Assembly: GCF_000023445.1 (NCBI RefSeq)
Contig: NC_012881.1
Coordinates: 1,307,501-1,371,500, forward strand
Direction of reading: 5' to 3'
DNA from: Maridesulfovibrio salexigens DSM 2638
Lineage (GTDB): Bacteria; Desulfobacterota; Desulfovibrionia; Desulfovibrionales; Desulfovibrionaceae
Length of the DNA stretch: 64,000 nucleotides
In this document: positions 31,563 to 39,394 of the stretch, piece by piece
Layout: each line of letters opens with the position of its first letter
Position numbering within the stretch: the stretch's first letter is position 1
Translations under genes and position numbers: made by a program
Notes under the pieces: generated by a model
What the model saw: only the letters and a program-made list of their open reading frames with translations
What the model was told of the DNA's origin: nothing
The model's database searches: none

Positions 31563-32450
31563 TTAACCGCTTTTCTTATCCTGACTCAAAATCACCCCTC
31601 CCATCACAAGCGCAGCTGCGGCAAACTGCATGGTGGTGAATGTCTCATCCAGTATCAGCCAGCCAAAGAAAAGGGTACAGACCGGAATCAGGTTTATGTA
31701 GGCGGTAGTCTGGTTGGCCGGAAGCTTGCTCATGCCGAAGTTGTACAGACCATAGCCGCCGATTGTTACGCCGATTCCTAAATATACTATGCTTCCTGCT
31801 GCCAGAGGATCGAAGACAGAGGGAAGATTTGTGGATGGTAAAGCCAGCAACGGCAGGTAAAATATTGCACCCATAAGGGCTTGAAATGCTGTGAGGAAAA
31901 GAGATGAGTAATGTGCGGTCATCTTCTTCAGCACGGTCATATAGCCAACCGCACAACACATGGCTAGAAATTCAAGGAAGTTTCCGAGTACTGGGTTTGG
32001 CGCATGCTCTGTCGATTCAGATGCCAGAGAAAGCCAGATCCCACCGCAAACAGCCAAAGCGAACCCGGTCAAAGTCCTACGGCTTAGGTCTTCGTTGAGA
32101 ATAAATCGGGCAGAGACGGCCATAAGCAGCGGAAGAGTAGAGCAGATCATCCCGGCTTGAGAAGCTGATGTGTATGTAATGGCCTGACTTTCAAACACAA
32201 AGTACATACATGGCTCACAAAAGGCCATGAAGATAAGCCATCTGAAATCACCTTTGCGGATAGGTTGTTTCTTGAAGCTTGGAATGAAAAAAATGAAGCA
32301 TAGGGTGGCCAGCATCATTCTTCCGAATATTACAAAAGTGGGGTCATATACAGCCATAGCCAGTTTTAAGGCTACAAATGAGCTCGACCAGAGCAGTACA
32401 GCGGTAAGCAGCGCTACTACCGCAACATACGGGGATTGGAGAAAGGACAT
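31563..32450 (-). CDS. EamA/DMT-family membrane transporter
   Basis: Ten-helix inner-membrane transporter of the drug/metabolite family, 295 residues from the ATG at 32450 (GAGG six bases upstream; an upstream GTG at 32462 contains that site). Two EamA repeats are visible, each with about five hydrophobic segments; LLWSSSFVALKLAM opens the first and FLAMCCAVGYMTVLKKMTAH the second. The second repeat ends with the usual NLIPVCTLFFGWLILDET. Substrate cannot be told; amino acid or metabolite export is common in this family. Single gene with its own terminator. Confidence 0.9.
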   Translation of the reverse strand: MSFLQSPYVAVVALLTAVLLWSSSFVALKLAMAVYDPTFVIFGRMMLATLCFIFFIPSFKKQPIRKGDFRWLIFMAFCEPCMYFVFESQAITYTSASQAGMICSTLPLLMAVSARFILNEDLSRRTLTGFALAVCGGIWLSLASESTEHAPNPVLGNFLEFLAMCCAVGYMTVLKKMTAHYSSLFLTAFQALMGAIFYLPLLALPSTNLPSVFDPLAAGSIVYLGIGVTIGGYGLYNFGMSKLPANQTTAYINLIPVCTLFFGWLILDETFTTMQFAAAALVMGGVILSQDKKSG

Positions 32451-32567
32451 TTTGACCCTCACGGGAAAGATATTTGAGAATTGAAGAATCTTGAAATAGG
32501 AGTTGTGATTTGCTTTGTCAATATAGCATTTTGTCCGGAAGGCATTAAATAATAGCCCTAAAATACA

Positions 32568-32604
32568 AAAATCCCCGCAGGCCGAAGCTTGCGGGGATTT
32601 TAAT
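32568..32604. terminator. Terminator after the zinc-ribbon gene
   Basis: A 15-bp stem (32568-32582 with 32587-32601), one G-T pair, loop CGAA. A-rich and T-rich on both sides; on the - strand it follows the gene at 32626. Confidence 0.88.
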
Positions 32605-32625
32605 TATTGTGGTTACAGCTGTATG

Positions 32626-32883
32626 TTATCTGGTCCACGCAAGGAGGTTAAACGGGGTATATTTGTTGTCCGGGTTTTCCGCATAGCGGCAACCGAGATT
32701 TGAATCATCGCGTTTATTCACGATGTCGCAGTCAGAGCCTACATAGTGTGGGCATTTATTGTTGTTGCAGACCACGATTACTCCCCAACCGGATTCCGGC
32801 GGTGCGATCCAAGGGCTGAGCTCTTCTCCGCAATGGGGGCATGTCCTCTCTTCCAGTTCAACACCACTATAAGTATAAGTCAC
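32626..32883 (-). CDS. Small zinc-ribbon protein of unknown function
   Basis: 85 residues with no recognised family. It has RTCPHCGEELSPW (Cys 14 and 17) and CNNNKCPHY (about 39-46), probably one zinc site, plus further cysteines in SDCDIV and GCRYAE. It contains a conserved-looking aromatic C-terminus (YTPFNLLAWTR) and no membrane segment. AAGGAGAAATACC precedes the ATG. A perfect 16-base palindrome lies 36 bases upstream of the start, and a strong terminator follows, so it is a separately controlled gene. Confidence 0.75.
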   Translation of the reverse strand: MTYTYSGVELEERTCPHCGEELSPWIAPPESGWGVIVVCNNNKCPHYVGSDCDIVNKRDDSNLGCRYAENPDNKYTPFNLLAWTR

Positions 32884-32919
32884 GGTATTTCTCCTTGATT
32901 GTTTGCTTGGGAAAGTGAC

Positions 32920-32935
32920 TGTGAATTAATTCACA
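32920..32935. promoter_or_regulatory. Perfect palindrome upstream of the zinc-ribbon gene
   Basis: TGTGAATTAATTCACA, fully symmetric, in the darP to zinc-ribbon gap. It fits both the CRP/FNR-type form TGTGA-N6-TCACA and the Rex form TTGTGAA-N4-TTCACAA known from Desulfovibrio (except the first T). Likely an operator for the downstream gene. Confidence 0.6.
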
Positions 32936-32977
32936 ACATAAGTAAAGTAAGAATGTATTTTCAGGAGTCAAGCCCGG

Positions 32978-33493
32978 TTATTCAGATAATTCGCGCAGTG
33001 CTTTAAAAAGTGCACGGGAAGACTTGGGCGGCTTGGATTTCTCTTTCTCTTTTTTGGCATTGCGGGCCAACTGTGAAAGACGCTGGCGGTCTGCCTGCGG
33101 ATGAAGTTCCGTGATTTCATCAAAAACGGAAAAATCACCGTCAATCAATCTGCTGCGCCACACCTCAAGAGCGTGGAATTTCATGTTGTCGGCCTTGTTT
33201 CCGGTCTCGATATCTTCAAGGAAGTCGATAAGCGGTTGCGGATCGACATCGCGCATGAGTTTGCCGATGTATTGTACTTTACGGCGTTTGGCTTCATGGG
33301 CTTTGATGGCCATGGCATCCAGCACTTCTTCAATGAAGTAGTCCGGAAGGCCGCATTTCTTGACCAGTTCCGGGCCAAGGGTCATCAGCTTTTCAGCAAG
33401 TTTCTGCAATGCGGTCATATCACGCTTTTTTTGTGATCTGCTCGGACCGGCATATTCCTCTTCGTCATTATATAAATCATCTGCATCGTACAT
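32978..33493 (-). CDS. darP: Ribosome-associated protein DarP/YjgA (DUF615)
   Basis: 171 residues; the E. coli protein helps mature the 50S subunit. PSRSQKKRDMTALQKLAEKL at about residue 17, the helical core with AIKAHEAKRRKVQYIGKLMR, and the C-terminal LHPQADRQRLSQLARNAKKE match the family. The N-terminus is acidic (YDADDLYNDEEEYA). Its ribosome site GGAGG is supplied by the end of the dispersed repeat at 33502-33589, nine bases from the ATG. Confidence 0.92.
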   Translation of the reverse strand: MYDADDLYNDEEEYAGPSRSQKKRDMTALQKLAEKLMTLGPELVKKCGLPDYFIEEVLDAMAIKAHEAKRRKVQYIGKLMRDVDPQPLIDFLEDIETGNKADNMKFHALEVWRSRLIDGDFSVFDEITELHPQADRQRLSQLARNAKKEKEKSKPPKSSRALFKALRELSE

Positions 33494-33501
33494 ATTAGTA
33501 T

Positions 33502-33589
33502 GCCTCCGGCGACTTCTTCGAAGAGCCCAAAGTAACTTTTTGGAAAAACGTCTCTGGACTCTTCAAAAACTTTTAATAAGGCTTCGCCG
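33502..33589 (-). repeat. Dispersed repeat, copy A (darP leader)
   Basis: Bounded by GCCTCCGGCG (33502-33511) and GGCTTCGCCG (33580-33589). Inside, AAGAGCCCA (33521-33529) nearly pairs with TGGACTCTT (33555-33563). The stretch AAACTTTTAATAAGGCTTCG matches copy B at 57048-57114 closely, but the core differs. On the - strand the last part reads CGCCGGAGGC and provides the darP ribosome site. Confidence 0.7.
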
Positions 33590-33669
33590 TTTTGTGATTT
33601 CTAATTTGCGTTCGCACACCTTGAGGTGGGAAAGCCAAATTTAGGTTTATTTCAATGTGATGTCTCCAG

Positions 33670-33725
33670 CGGCAAAGTCCTAGTCGGGAGTGCAGAGGAC
33701 CGTGGGCCCTTTGCCCGCCGGAGGC
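33670..33725 (+). repeat. Degenerate third copy of the dispersed repeat
   Basis: CGCCGGAGGC (33716-33725) is the same end motif as in copies A and B, in opposite orientation to copy A; the other end is decayed (CGGCAAAGTCC, from 33670). GGGCCC (33704-33709) is the palindromic core. Together with copy A it fills the 276-base gap between darP and the EamA gene; nothing else was seen there. Confidence 0.4.
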
Positions 33726-33769
33726 GAAATCTTTCTAAAAGAGCGCGTAGCGCATCATAATATAAAAGT

Positions 33770-34651
33770 CTAGTTGCGGTTGGTCAGCCAGACCCCGAAG
33801 ATGGTCAGTGCGCCACCTGTTACGAGAAAAAGGTCGACAGGTTCATTTAACATGATGGCTCCGAGGATGACTGCAACAACCGGGACGAGGTTAATGAAAA
33901 TTCCGGTCTTGGATGGACCTATCTCCTGCATTGCTTCGAAGTACCAGCTGAACCCCAGTCCTGTGCCGAATAAGGCCAGATAAAGAATGCAACTATAGTC
34001 TACAAGAGACGCGCTGATGATCTCAGACACCAGCCCGTGATAAAGAGCTGGTCCAAGAAGCATTATAGTCCCGAACAGGCAGCACCAGTATACCATTTCA
34101 ATGGGGTGAATCTTTTTCATGACCGGTTTTCCGGCGAGCGAATAGGCCGCCCAGCTGATTACACAGCCGATGATGCATAAATCACCGTAACTCGTTCCTT
34201 CAGTAATTATTGATATGGGGTTGCCGTGTCCGATGATGGTGCTGACCCCGGTTAGGGCCAGAATGAATCCGGCAATCTTCCATAGTGTGAACTTTTCCTT
34301 GAATATGATGGCTGATCCAAGAGCGATGAAAGTAGGCGTGGCGGCAATAATGAGTGCGGCCCTGCCTGCGGTTACGGTCTGCAATCCGCTGAAAAACAGA
34401 ATATTATACAGGAAAACTCCGGTCAGACCGAGAAACGACAGTGGCAGAATGTCTTCTTTGGTGCAGCTTGGTTTTTTGCCTGTTGCCCTGCATGTAAGAA
34501 AAAACATGAAGATGGAAGCAAAGAAAAAGCGCAGGAATGCAGCGGAATACGGGGTCAGGTCTCCGGCCAGAATTCTTCCGGCAATCCAGGTTCCGCCCCA
34601 AAAAATTACAGAGCCAATGAGTTTGAAGTAGAGAAGTGCGGGTGATGACAT
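33770..34651 (-). CDS. EamA/DMT-family membrane transporter
   Basis: 293 residues, ten hydrophobic segments in two EamA repeats. FKLIGSVIFWGGTWIAGRIL begins the first repeat; ALIIAATPTFIALGSAIIFK closes it; CVISWAAYSLAGKPVMKKI and FINLVPVVAVILGAIMLNEP belong to the second. Not closely alike to the other EamA protein at 31563. Starts one base after the stop codon of the C_GCAxxG gene, so the two are a transcriptional pair. Substrate unknown. Confidence 0.9.
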   Translation of the reverse strand: MSSPALLYFKLIGSVIFWGGTWIAGRILAGDLTPYSAAFLRFFFASIFMFFLTCRATGKKPSCTKEDILPLSFLGLTGVFLYNILFFSGLQTVTAGRAALIIAATPTFIALGSAIIFKEKFTLWKIAGFILALTGVSTIIGHGNPISIITEGTSYGDLCIIGCVISWAAYSLAGKPVMKKIHPIEMVYWCCLFGTIMLLGPALYHGLVSEIISASLVDYSCILYLALFGTGLGFSWYFEAMQEIGPSKTGIFINLVPVVAVILGAIMLNEPVDLFLVTGGALTIFGVWLTNRN

Positions 34652-34652
34652 G

Positions 34653-35090
34653 TTATGCTTTGCTGTGAAGCAGGTTAATTGTGAAGTCTGTTATTTCTTC
34701 AACGATGGGTAAACATTTGTTCTGTTTAACTCTGTTTTCCTGAAAATATGTCTGACCTTGGGTGGTGGATAGGTCGCAGGTCGTTATGTCGAAGCAATTG
34801 ATGGATTCATTACGTTCATTGAAGTGATCCGTCAATTTTTGAACTAAGCTGTAGCAATCTTCAATACTCTGTTCGGGTGAATTTCGACCGTGAGTAAGGC
34901 TTACTGCGAGAGTGGCTCCTTGCAATGCCCCGCATATCCCTTTGGTTCTTGAGGTGCCTGAACAAAAGGCTGTTGCAACTGCCGGTATGCATGGATTCTC
35001 CATGTCTGTGGCTTCGGCTATAGCCAGCAGTACACTTTCAGCACACAGATATCCATTGGTGAAGTAGTGGCATGCTTTTTCTCCATTCAC
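34653..35090 (-). CDS. C_GCAxxG_C_C family protein
   Basis: 145 residues. Conserved family features: Cys in GYLCAESVLLAIAEA, a C in AFCSGTSRTKGICGALQG (the C-G-A core), and paired late cysteines in INCFDITTCD and NKCLPIVEE. These proteins are thought to be redox-active; function is not established. The motif here is changed: CGAL for GCA-type, and SGTSR where most have GGGMGR. No signal peptide. Followed directly by an EamA exporter, so the pair may handle a sulfur or metabolite stress, which is only inferred. Confidence 0.75.
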   Translation of the reverse strand: MNGEKACHYFTNGYLCAESVLLAIAEATDMENPCIPAVATAFCSGTSRTKGICGALQGATLAVSLTHGRNSPEQSIEDCYSLVQKLTDHFNERNESINCFDITTCDLSTTQGQTYFQENRVKQNKCLPIVEEITDFTINLLHSKA

Positions 35091-35668
35091 GATTTTTCTC
35101 CATTTTAAATATTCTATGCTGATTTTAATAAAGTAATATCTTGCTGTTATTGCGGATTGTATTGGTAAATAATGATCTGATTGTTTTATGCAGTGAAAAA
35201 GAAGATCAATATTCAGAAATCCGAAGAATGTTCGGGAGGCTTGCTTTGTTCTGCTTTATTACATAATATACGAACTTAATTCGTCAAGATCCATTTGGCC
35301 CTAAAATACCTCAGATTCTTGTATAGTCGCTTTCTGTACTTCCGAAATCAGACTTTTGTATTAATTGTTTTTAAGTATTGCAGCATTTGTGTGTGTTGTT
35401 CTGTATTTATTGTTATGCCGATTTCCTACAAAATTGTATGTTACTTGATGAATGTCTGTGTTTTTGATTGATCAATTAATCAACTAGCGGCTTGTACGTT
35501 ATGCATGTTTTGGTGTGCAGTAGTCGAAAATTCAGGTATAAGGGGTTATACGTAGAAAATGATTCGGTTACACTGTTGTTTTGCTTAACTTTTGATGTTT
35601 AGATGCGTGTCTTCAGGTGATTTCTTCTTGACAAAACTTTAAAAATTGAATTTTATTCTAAAAGACAA
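35091..35668. other. 578-base AT-rich intergenic region
   Basis: Lies between the divergent C_GCAxxG gene and the Lrp-type regulator. No open frame longer than about 20 codons with a ribosome site was seen. It holds two short inverted repeats, ACGAA-N5-TTCGT (35270-35284) and TTGATT-N8-AATCAA (35464-35483), and the promoter at 35628-35656. These could be regulator-binding sites; Lrp-type proteins favour A/T-rich DNA of this sort. Confidence 0.5.
35628..35656 (+). promoter_or_regulatory. Candidate sigma-70 promoter of the Lrp-type regulator
   Basis: TTGACA (35628-35633), 17 bases, TTTTAT (35651-35656). Only 12 bases separate the -10 box from the ATG at 35669 and there is no ribosome site, so the message would be almost leaderless. 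Confidence 0.5.
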
Positions 35669-36148
35669 ATGAATAAGAGAAAAATTGACGAAACTGATCG
35701 TAGAATTCTGACAATACTTCAGAATAGTGGCCGAGTCTCCAATGCTGATATCGCAAGAAAAGTCGGCATGGCTCCTTCAGCGGTGCTTGAGCGTGTCCGT
35801 AAGTTGGAACGCAAAGGTGTGCTTACCGGATATGAAGCTATCGTTAACCCAAAGGCCGTCGGGCGTTCCCTTACTGCTTTTATCTTTGTGAACGTTAATG
35901 AAGGCGTAGGTGCCACCTCCACAGGTGAAGAACTCTCCCGTGTTCCCGGAGTTCTGGAAGTGCATTACTGTGCAGGCCGTGACAGCTATCTTATAAAAGT
36001 CCGCTGTGAAGATACCGATGGGTTGGCCATCATGCTGGGGCAGATCGGAAGAATCGAAACCGTCAGGGACACCAATTCAACAATTGTATTAAACACTATC
36101 AAGGAGTCTCGGGCAATTCCTCTTGAAGAGGATGATTACGAATCATAG
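35669..36148 (+). CDS. Lrp/AsnC-family transcriptional regulator
   Basis: 159 residues. Winged helix-turn-helix at residues 5-60 (KIDETDRRILTILQNSGRVS, NADIARKVGMAPSAVLERVR), then a RAM ligand-binding domain (TAFIFVNVNEG, VLEVHYCAGRDSYLIKVRCE). It sits 139 bases upstream of putA in the same direction; Lrp-like PutR proteins activate putA in other bacteria, so a proline-responsive role is likely. It lacks a recognisable ribosome site. Confidence 0.88.
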   Translation: MNKRKIDETDRRILTILQNSGRVSNADIARKVGMAPSAVLERVRKLERKGVLTGYEAIVNPKAVGRSLTAFIFVNVNEGVGATSTGEELSRVPGVLEVHYCAGRDSYLIKVRCEDTDGLAIMLGQIGRIETVRDTNSTIVLNTIKESRAIPLEEDDYES

Positions 36149-36287
36149 CAGACTGTGAAATATCCCGTGTGCAGGCTCGGCAGTGTGGGCCTGTAACTTC
36201 CTGTTGATTCAGGGTCGGAGTGATTTTTGATCGGTCTGCAAAATTTATGATTTTGAAGAACCATTAAAAATCTCAAGGAGAGCAGGT

Positions 36288-39200
36288 ATGAACGCAGAAG
36301 TCTCCACTCTGGACAACAAAGTAATCGAACGCGGGAAGCAGTTTTTTGATTCCATATCCGGTGAAGCGCCTTCAGTCTTTAATAAAGGTTGGTGGACAGG
36401 TAAGGTTATGGACTGGTCCATGAAAAATGAAGATTTCAAGGTCCAGATGTTCCGCTTTGTTGACGTTTTGCCATACCTGAATACTTCCGAGTCCCTCTCA
36501 AGACATATAGAAGAGTATTTTGCCGGGGAAGACAGCAATATCCCCGATGTCCTCAAATGGGGTGCCACCAAGACAGGATTTGGCGGCGGTCTTGTAGCCA
36601 AAGTGCTGAACAAGACCATTCGCTCCAACATTGAAGGCATGGCCCGCCAGTTTATTATCGGCCAGAAATCCAAGGAAGCGGTAAAAGGTATTCGCAAACT
36701 GCGTAAAGACGGTTTTGCATTTGTCCTCGACCTGCTTGGGGAAGCTACTGTTTCCCATGAGGAAGCCGCAGCGTACCGCGATGGTTATCTGGAAGTCCTT
36801 GATGCAATTGAAAAAGAATACAAGAAATGGGATGCCCTCGATGCTTCAGGTGACCTTGATTGGGGCCATGCTCCCAAGATTAATGTCGCAGTTAAACCTT
36901 CCGCGTTTTACTCCCAGTCCAAGCCTGTAGATCTCGAAGGTACTGTGCAGGGTATGATGGATGCCATTGAGCCTGTGTACAAGAAGATCATGGACATGGG
37001 CGGTTTCATGTGTATCGACATGGAAGCTCTCAAGTACAAAGAGCCCACCGTTGAAATGTACAAGAGGTTCAGGAAGAAATACCCTGACTATCCGCATCTC
37101 GGTATTGTTTTTCAGGCCTACCTGCGCAGCGTAGATGATGATGTTTCCGGTTTGCTTGATTGGGCGCGTTCAGAAAATCTGCCTATTTCCATCCGTCTGG
37201 TAAAGGGTGCTTACTGGGATTACGAAACCGTACTCGCCAAGCAGAATGACTGGCCTGTTCCGGTCTGGACTCATAAACCTGAATCAGACATGGCATTTGA
37301 ACGTGTTTCCAGAATGATTCTTGAAAACAACGATATCTGCCATTTTGCATGCGCATCCCATAATATCCGCTCAATCTCTTCGGTTATGGAAGTTGCGAAT
37401 GAACTGGGTGTGCCCGAAGAGAAATATGAATTTCAGGTTCTTTACGGAATGGCTGAGCCTGTACGTAAAGGTCTGCGCAACGTTGCGAAGCGTGTCCGTC
37501 TCTACTGCCCCTACGGTGATCTTATCCCCGGCATGGCTTACCTTGTTCGGCGTCTGCTGGAAAACACCGCTAACGAATCATTTCTTAAGCAGACATTTGC
37601 TGATGAAGCTGACGTAAGCCGTTTGCTTGAAAATCCAGAGTTGACCCTTGAACGGGAACTTGCCGCCAAGCCCAAAAACAATCCGGGCAACAAGACTCCT
37701 GAAGGTGAACTGCCCCCGTTCAATAACTTCCCGCCTGCTGATTTTACTGTGAAGGAAGAGCGTGACGGATTCCCTGCATCCATGGCCAAAATTAGGAAGG
37801 ATTTCGGCAAACGCTATCCTCTTTATATTGGTGGACAGGAAATCGTTACCGACGATACTCTCGATTCTTACAACCCGGCAGATACTTCCGAGATAATCGG
37901 TTCTGTTTGTCAGGCAGGAGTTGCGGAAGTTGATAAGGCCGTGGCAACAGCAAAACAAGCTTATCTTGACTGGCGTGATGTAGAGCCCAAAGAGCGCGCT
38001 CAATACCTGCTTAAGGCTTCTCAGTATCTCAAGGACAATATGTATGACCTTTGCGCCTTGCAGGTTCTTGAAGTCGGCAAGCAGTGGGATCAGGCTCAGG
38101 CCGATGTTGCAGAGGCTATCGACTTCCTCGAGTATTATGCCCGCGAGATGATCAGACTCGGTGCCCCCAGACGTATGGGCAATGCTCCGGGTGAATATTC
38201 CCAGTATTTTTATCAGGGCAAAGGCGTTGCCGCTGTTATCGCTCCGTGGAACTTCCCGCTGGCTATCAGTGTTGGTATGGTTTCAGCAGCAATCGTTTCC
38301 GGTTGTCCGGTTGTTTATAAGCCTGCTGGAATTTCTTCCGCAGTCGGCTACGGCATCGTGGAAATGTTCAAGGCGGCAGGTCTGCCGGACGGCGTATTTA
38401 ACTACTGCCCCGGTCGCGGTTCAGTAATGGGTGACCATCTTGTTGACCATCCAGATGTTTCAGTTATCGCTTTCACCGGATCAATGGAAGTAGGTCTGCG
38501 CATTCAGGAGCGCGCCGCAAAGGTTCATCCCGGTCAGGAACAATGCAAGAAAGTTATTGCTGAAATGGGCGGTAAGAACGGTATCATCATTGATGACGAT
38601 GCCGACCTCGATGAAGCCGTACTCGGTGTGCTTTATGCGGCTTTCGGTTTTCAGGGGCAGAAATGCTCGGCTTGTTCCCGTGCAATTGTCCTTGGTTCCA
38701 TTTATGACCGCTTCATCCACCGTTTGAAAGAAGCAGCAGCATCCATCAAGCTCGGACCTGCTGAAGATCCAACTAATTACATGGGGCCGGTTGTCGATAA
38801 GGCTGCTCAAAAGAACGTGCTCGAATACTGCAAAATTGCTGAGCAAGAGGGCAGTGTCGTTATCAAGCACGAAGCTCCGGCCGAATATCGTGACAAGGGC
38901 TGCTACGCTCCTCTGCTGGTTGTTGATGGTATTACTAAAGATCACCGCATTGCACAGGAAGAGGTCTTTGGACCTGTACTGTCCATCATGCGGGCCAAAG
39001 ATTTTGACGAAGCTCTCGATATCGCCAATTCCACCAGATTTGCATTGACCGGTGCTGTATACTCCAGAAGCCCCAAGCATCTTGAAAAGGCTTCTCGTGA
39101 GTTCAGGGTCGGTAACCTTTACTTGAACAAACCCAGCGTTGGTGCTCTGGTTGAACGTCACGCATTCGGCGGATTCAAGATGTCCGGCGTCGGCTCTAAA

Positions 39201-39311
39201 GCCGGTGGTCCTGACTATCTGCTCCAGTTCATGGATCCGCGTCTTGTTTGCGAAAACACCATGCGCCGCGGTTTTGCACCTATCTCCGAGGATGACGACT
39301 GGGTTGCATAG
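36288..39311 (+). CDS. putA: Bifunctional proline dehydrogenase / glutamate-semialdehyde dehydrogenase
   Basis: Oxidises proline to glutamate in two steps, passing electrons to quinone and to NAD+. 1007 residues, the short PutA type with no N-terminal DNA-binding domain. FAD-dependent PRODH half (about 120-470): FVLDLLGEATVSHEEAAAYR, LVKGAYWDYETVLAKQNDWP, and LYCPYGDLIPGMAYLVRRLL ENT region. Aldehyde dehydrogenase half (about 515-985): APWNFPLAISVGMVSAAIVS, AFTGSMEVGL, EMGGKNGIIIDDDADLDEAV, catalytic Cys793 in QGQKCSACSR. Preceded by GGAG and an Lrp-type gene; followed by a terminator. Confidence 0.95.
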   Translation: MNAEVSTLDNKVIERGKQFFDSISGEAPSVFNKGWWTGKVMDWSMKNEDFKVQMFRFVDVLPYLNTSESLSRHIEEYFAGEDSNIPDVLKWGATKTGFGGGLVAKVLNKTIRSNIEGMARQFIIGQKSKEAVKGIRKLRKDGFAFVLDLLGEATVSHEEAAAYRDGYLEVLDAIEKEYKKWDALDASGDLDWGHAPKINVAVKPSAFYSQSKPVDLEGTVQGMMDAIEPVYKKIMDMGGFMCIDMEALKYKEPTVEMYKRFRKKYPDYPHLGIVFQAYLRSVDDDVSGLLDWARSENLPISIRLVKGAYWDYETVLAKQNDWPVPVWTHKPESDMAFERVSRMILENNDICHFACASHNIRSISSVMEVANELGVPEEKYEFQVLYGMAEPVRKGLRNVAKRVRLYCPYGDLIPGMAYLVRRLLENTANESFLKQTFADEADVSRLLENPELTLERELAAKPKNNPGNKTPEGELPPFNNFPPADFTVKEERDGFPASMAKIRKDFGKRYPLYIGGQEIVTDDTLDSYNPADTSEIIGSVCQAGVAEVDKAVATAKQAYLDWRDVEPKERAQYLLKASQYLKDNMYDLCALQVLEVGKQWDQAQADVAEAIDFLEYYAREMIRLGAPRRMGNAPGEYSQYFYQGKGVAAVIAPWNFPLAISVGMVSAAIVSGCPVVYKPAGISSAVGYGIVEMFKAAGLPDGVFNYCPGRGSVMGDHLVDHPDVSVIAFTGSMEVGLRIQERAAKVHPGQEQCKKVIAEMGGKNGIIIDDDADLDEAVLGVLYAAFGFQGQKCSACSRAIVLGSIYDRFIHRLKEAAASIKLGPAEDPTNYMGPVVDKAAQKNVLEYCKIAEQEGSVVIKHEAPAEYRDKGCYAPLLVVDGITKDHRIAQEEVFGPVLSIMRAKDFDEALDIANSTRFALTGAVYSRSPKHLEKASREFRVGNLYLNKPSVGALVERHAFGGFKMSGVGSKAGGPDYLLQFMDPRLVCENTMRRGFAPISEDDDWVA

Positions 39312-39332
39312 CTTTAATTAAGAAGAGAAAAT

Positions 39333-39371
39333 AAAGGGCCGCCATATCTTTTATGATATGGCGGCCCTTTT
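39333..39371. terminator. Bidirectional terminator between putA and the chemoreceptor gene
   Basis: A perfect 16-bp stem (39333-39348 with 39355-39370), loop TTTTAT, with A and T runs on the two sides. Serves two converging genes. Confidence 0.92.
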
Positions 39372-39394
39372 GTATTTCGTTATGGCAGGGAAGT

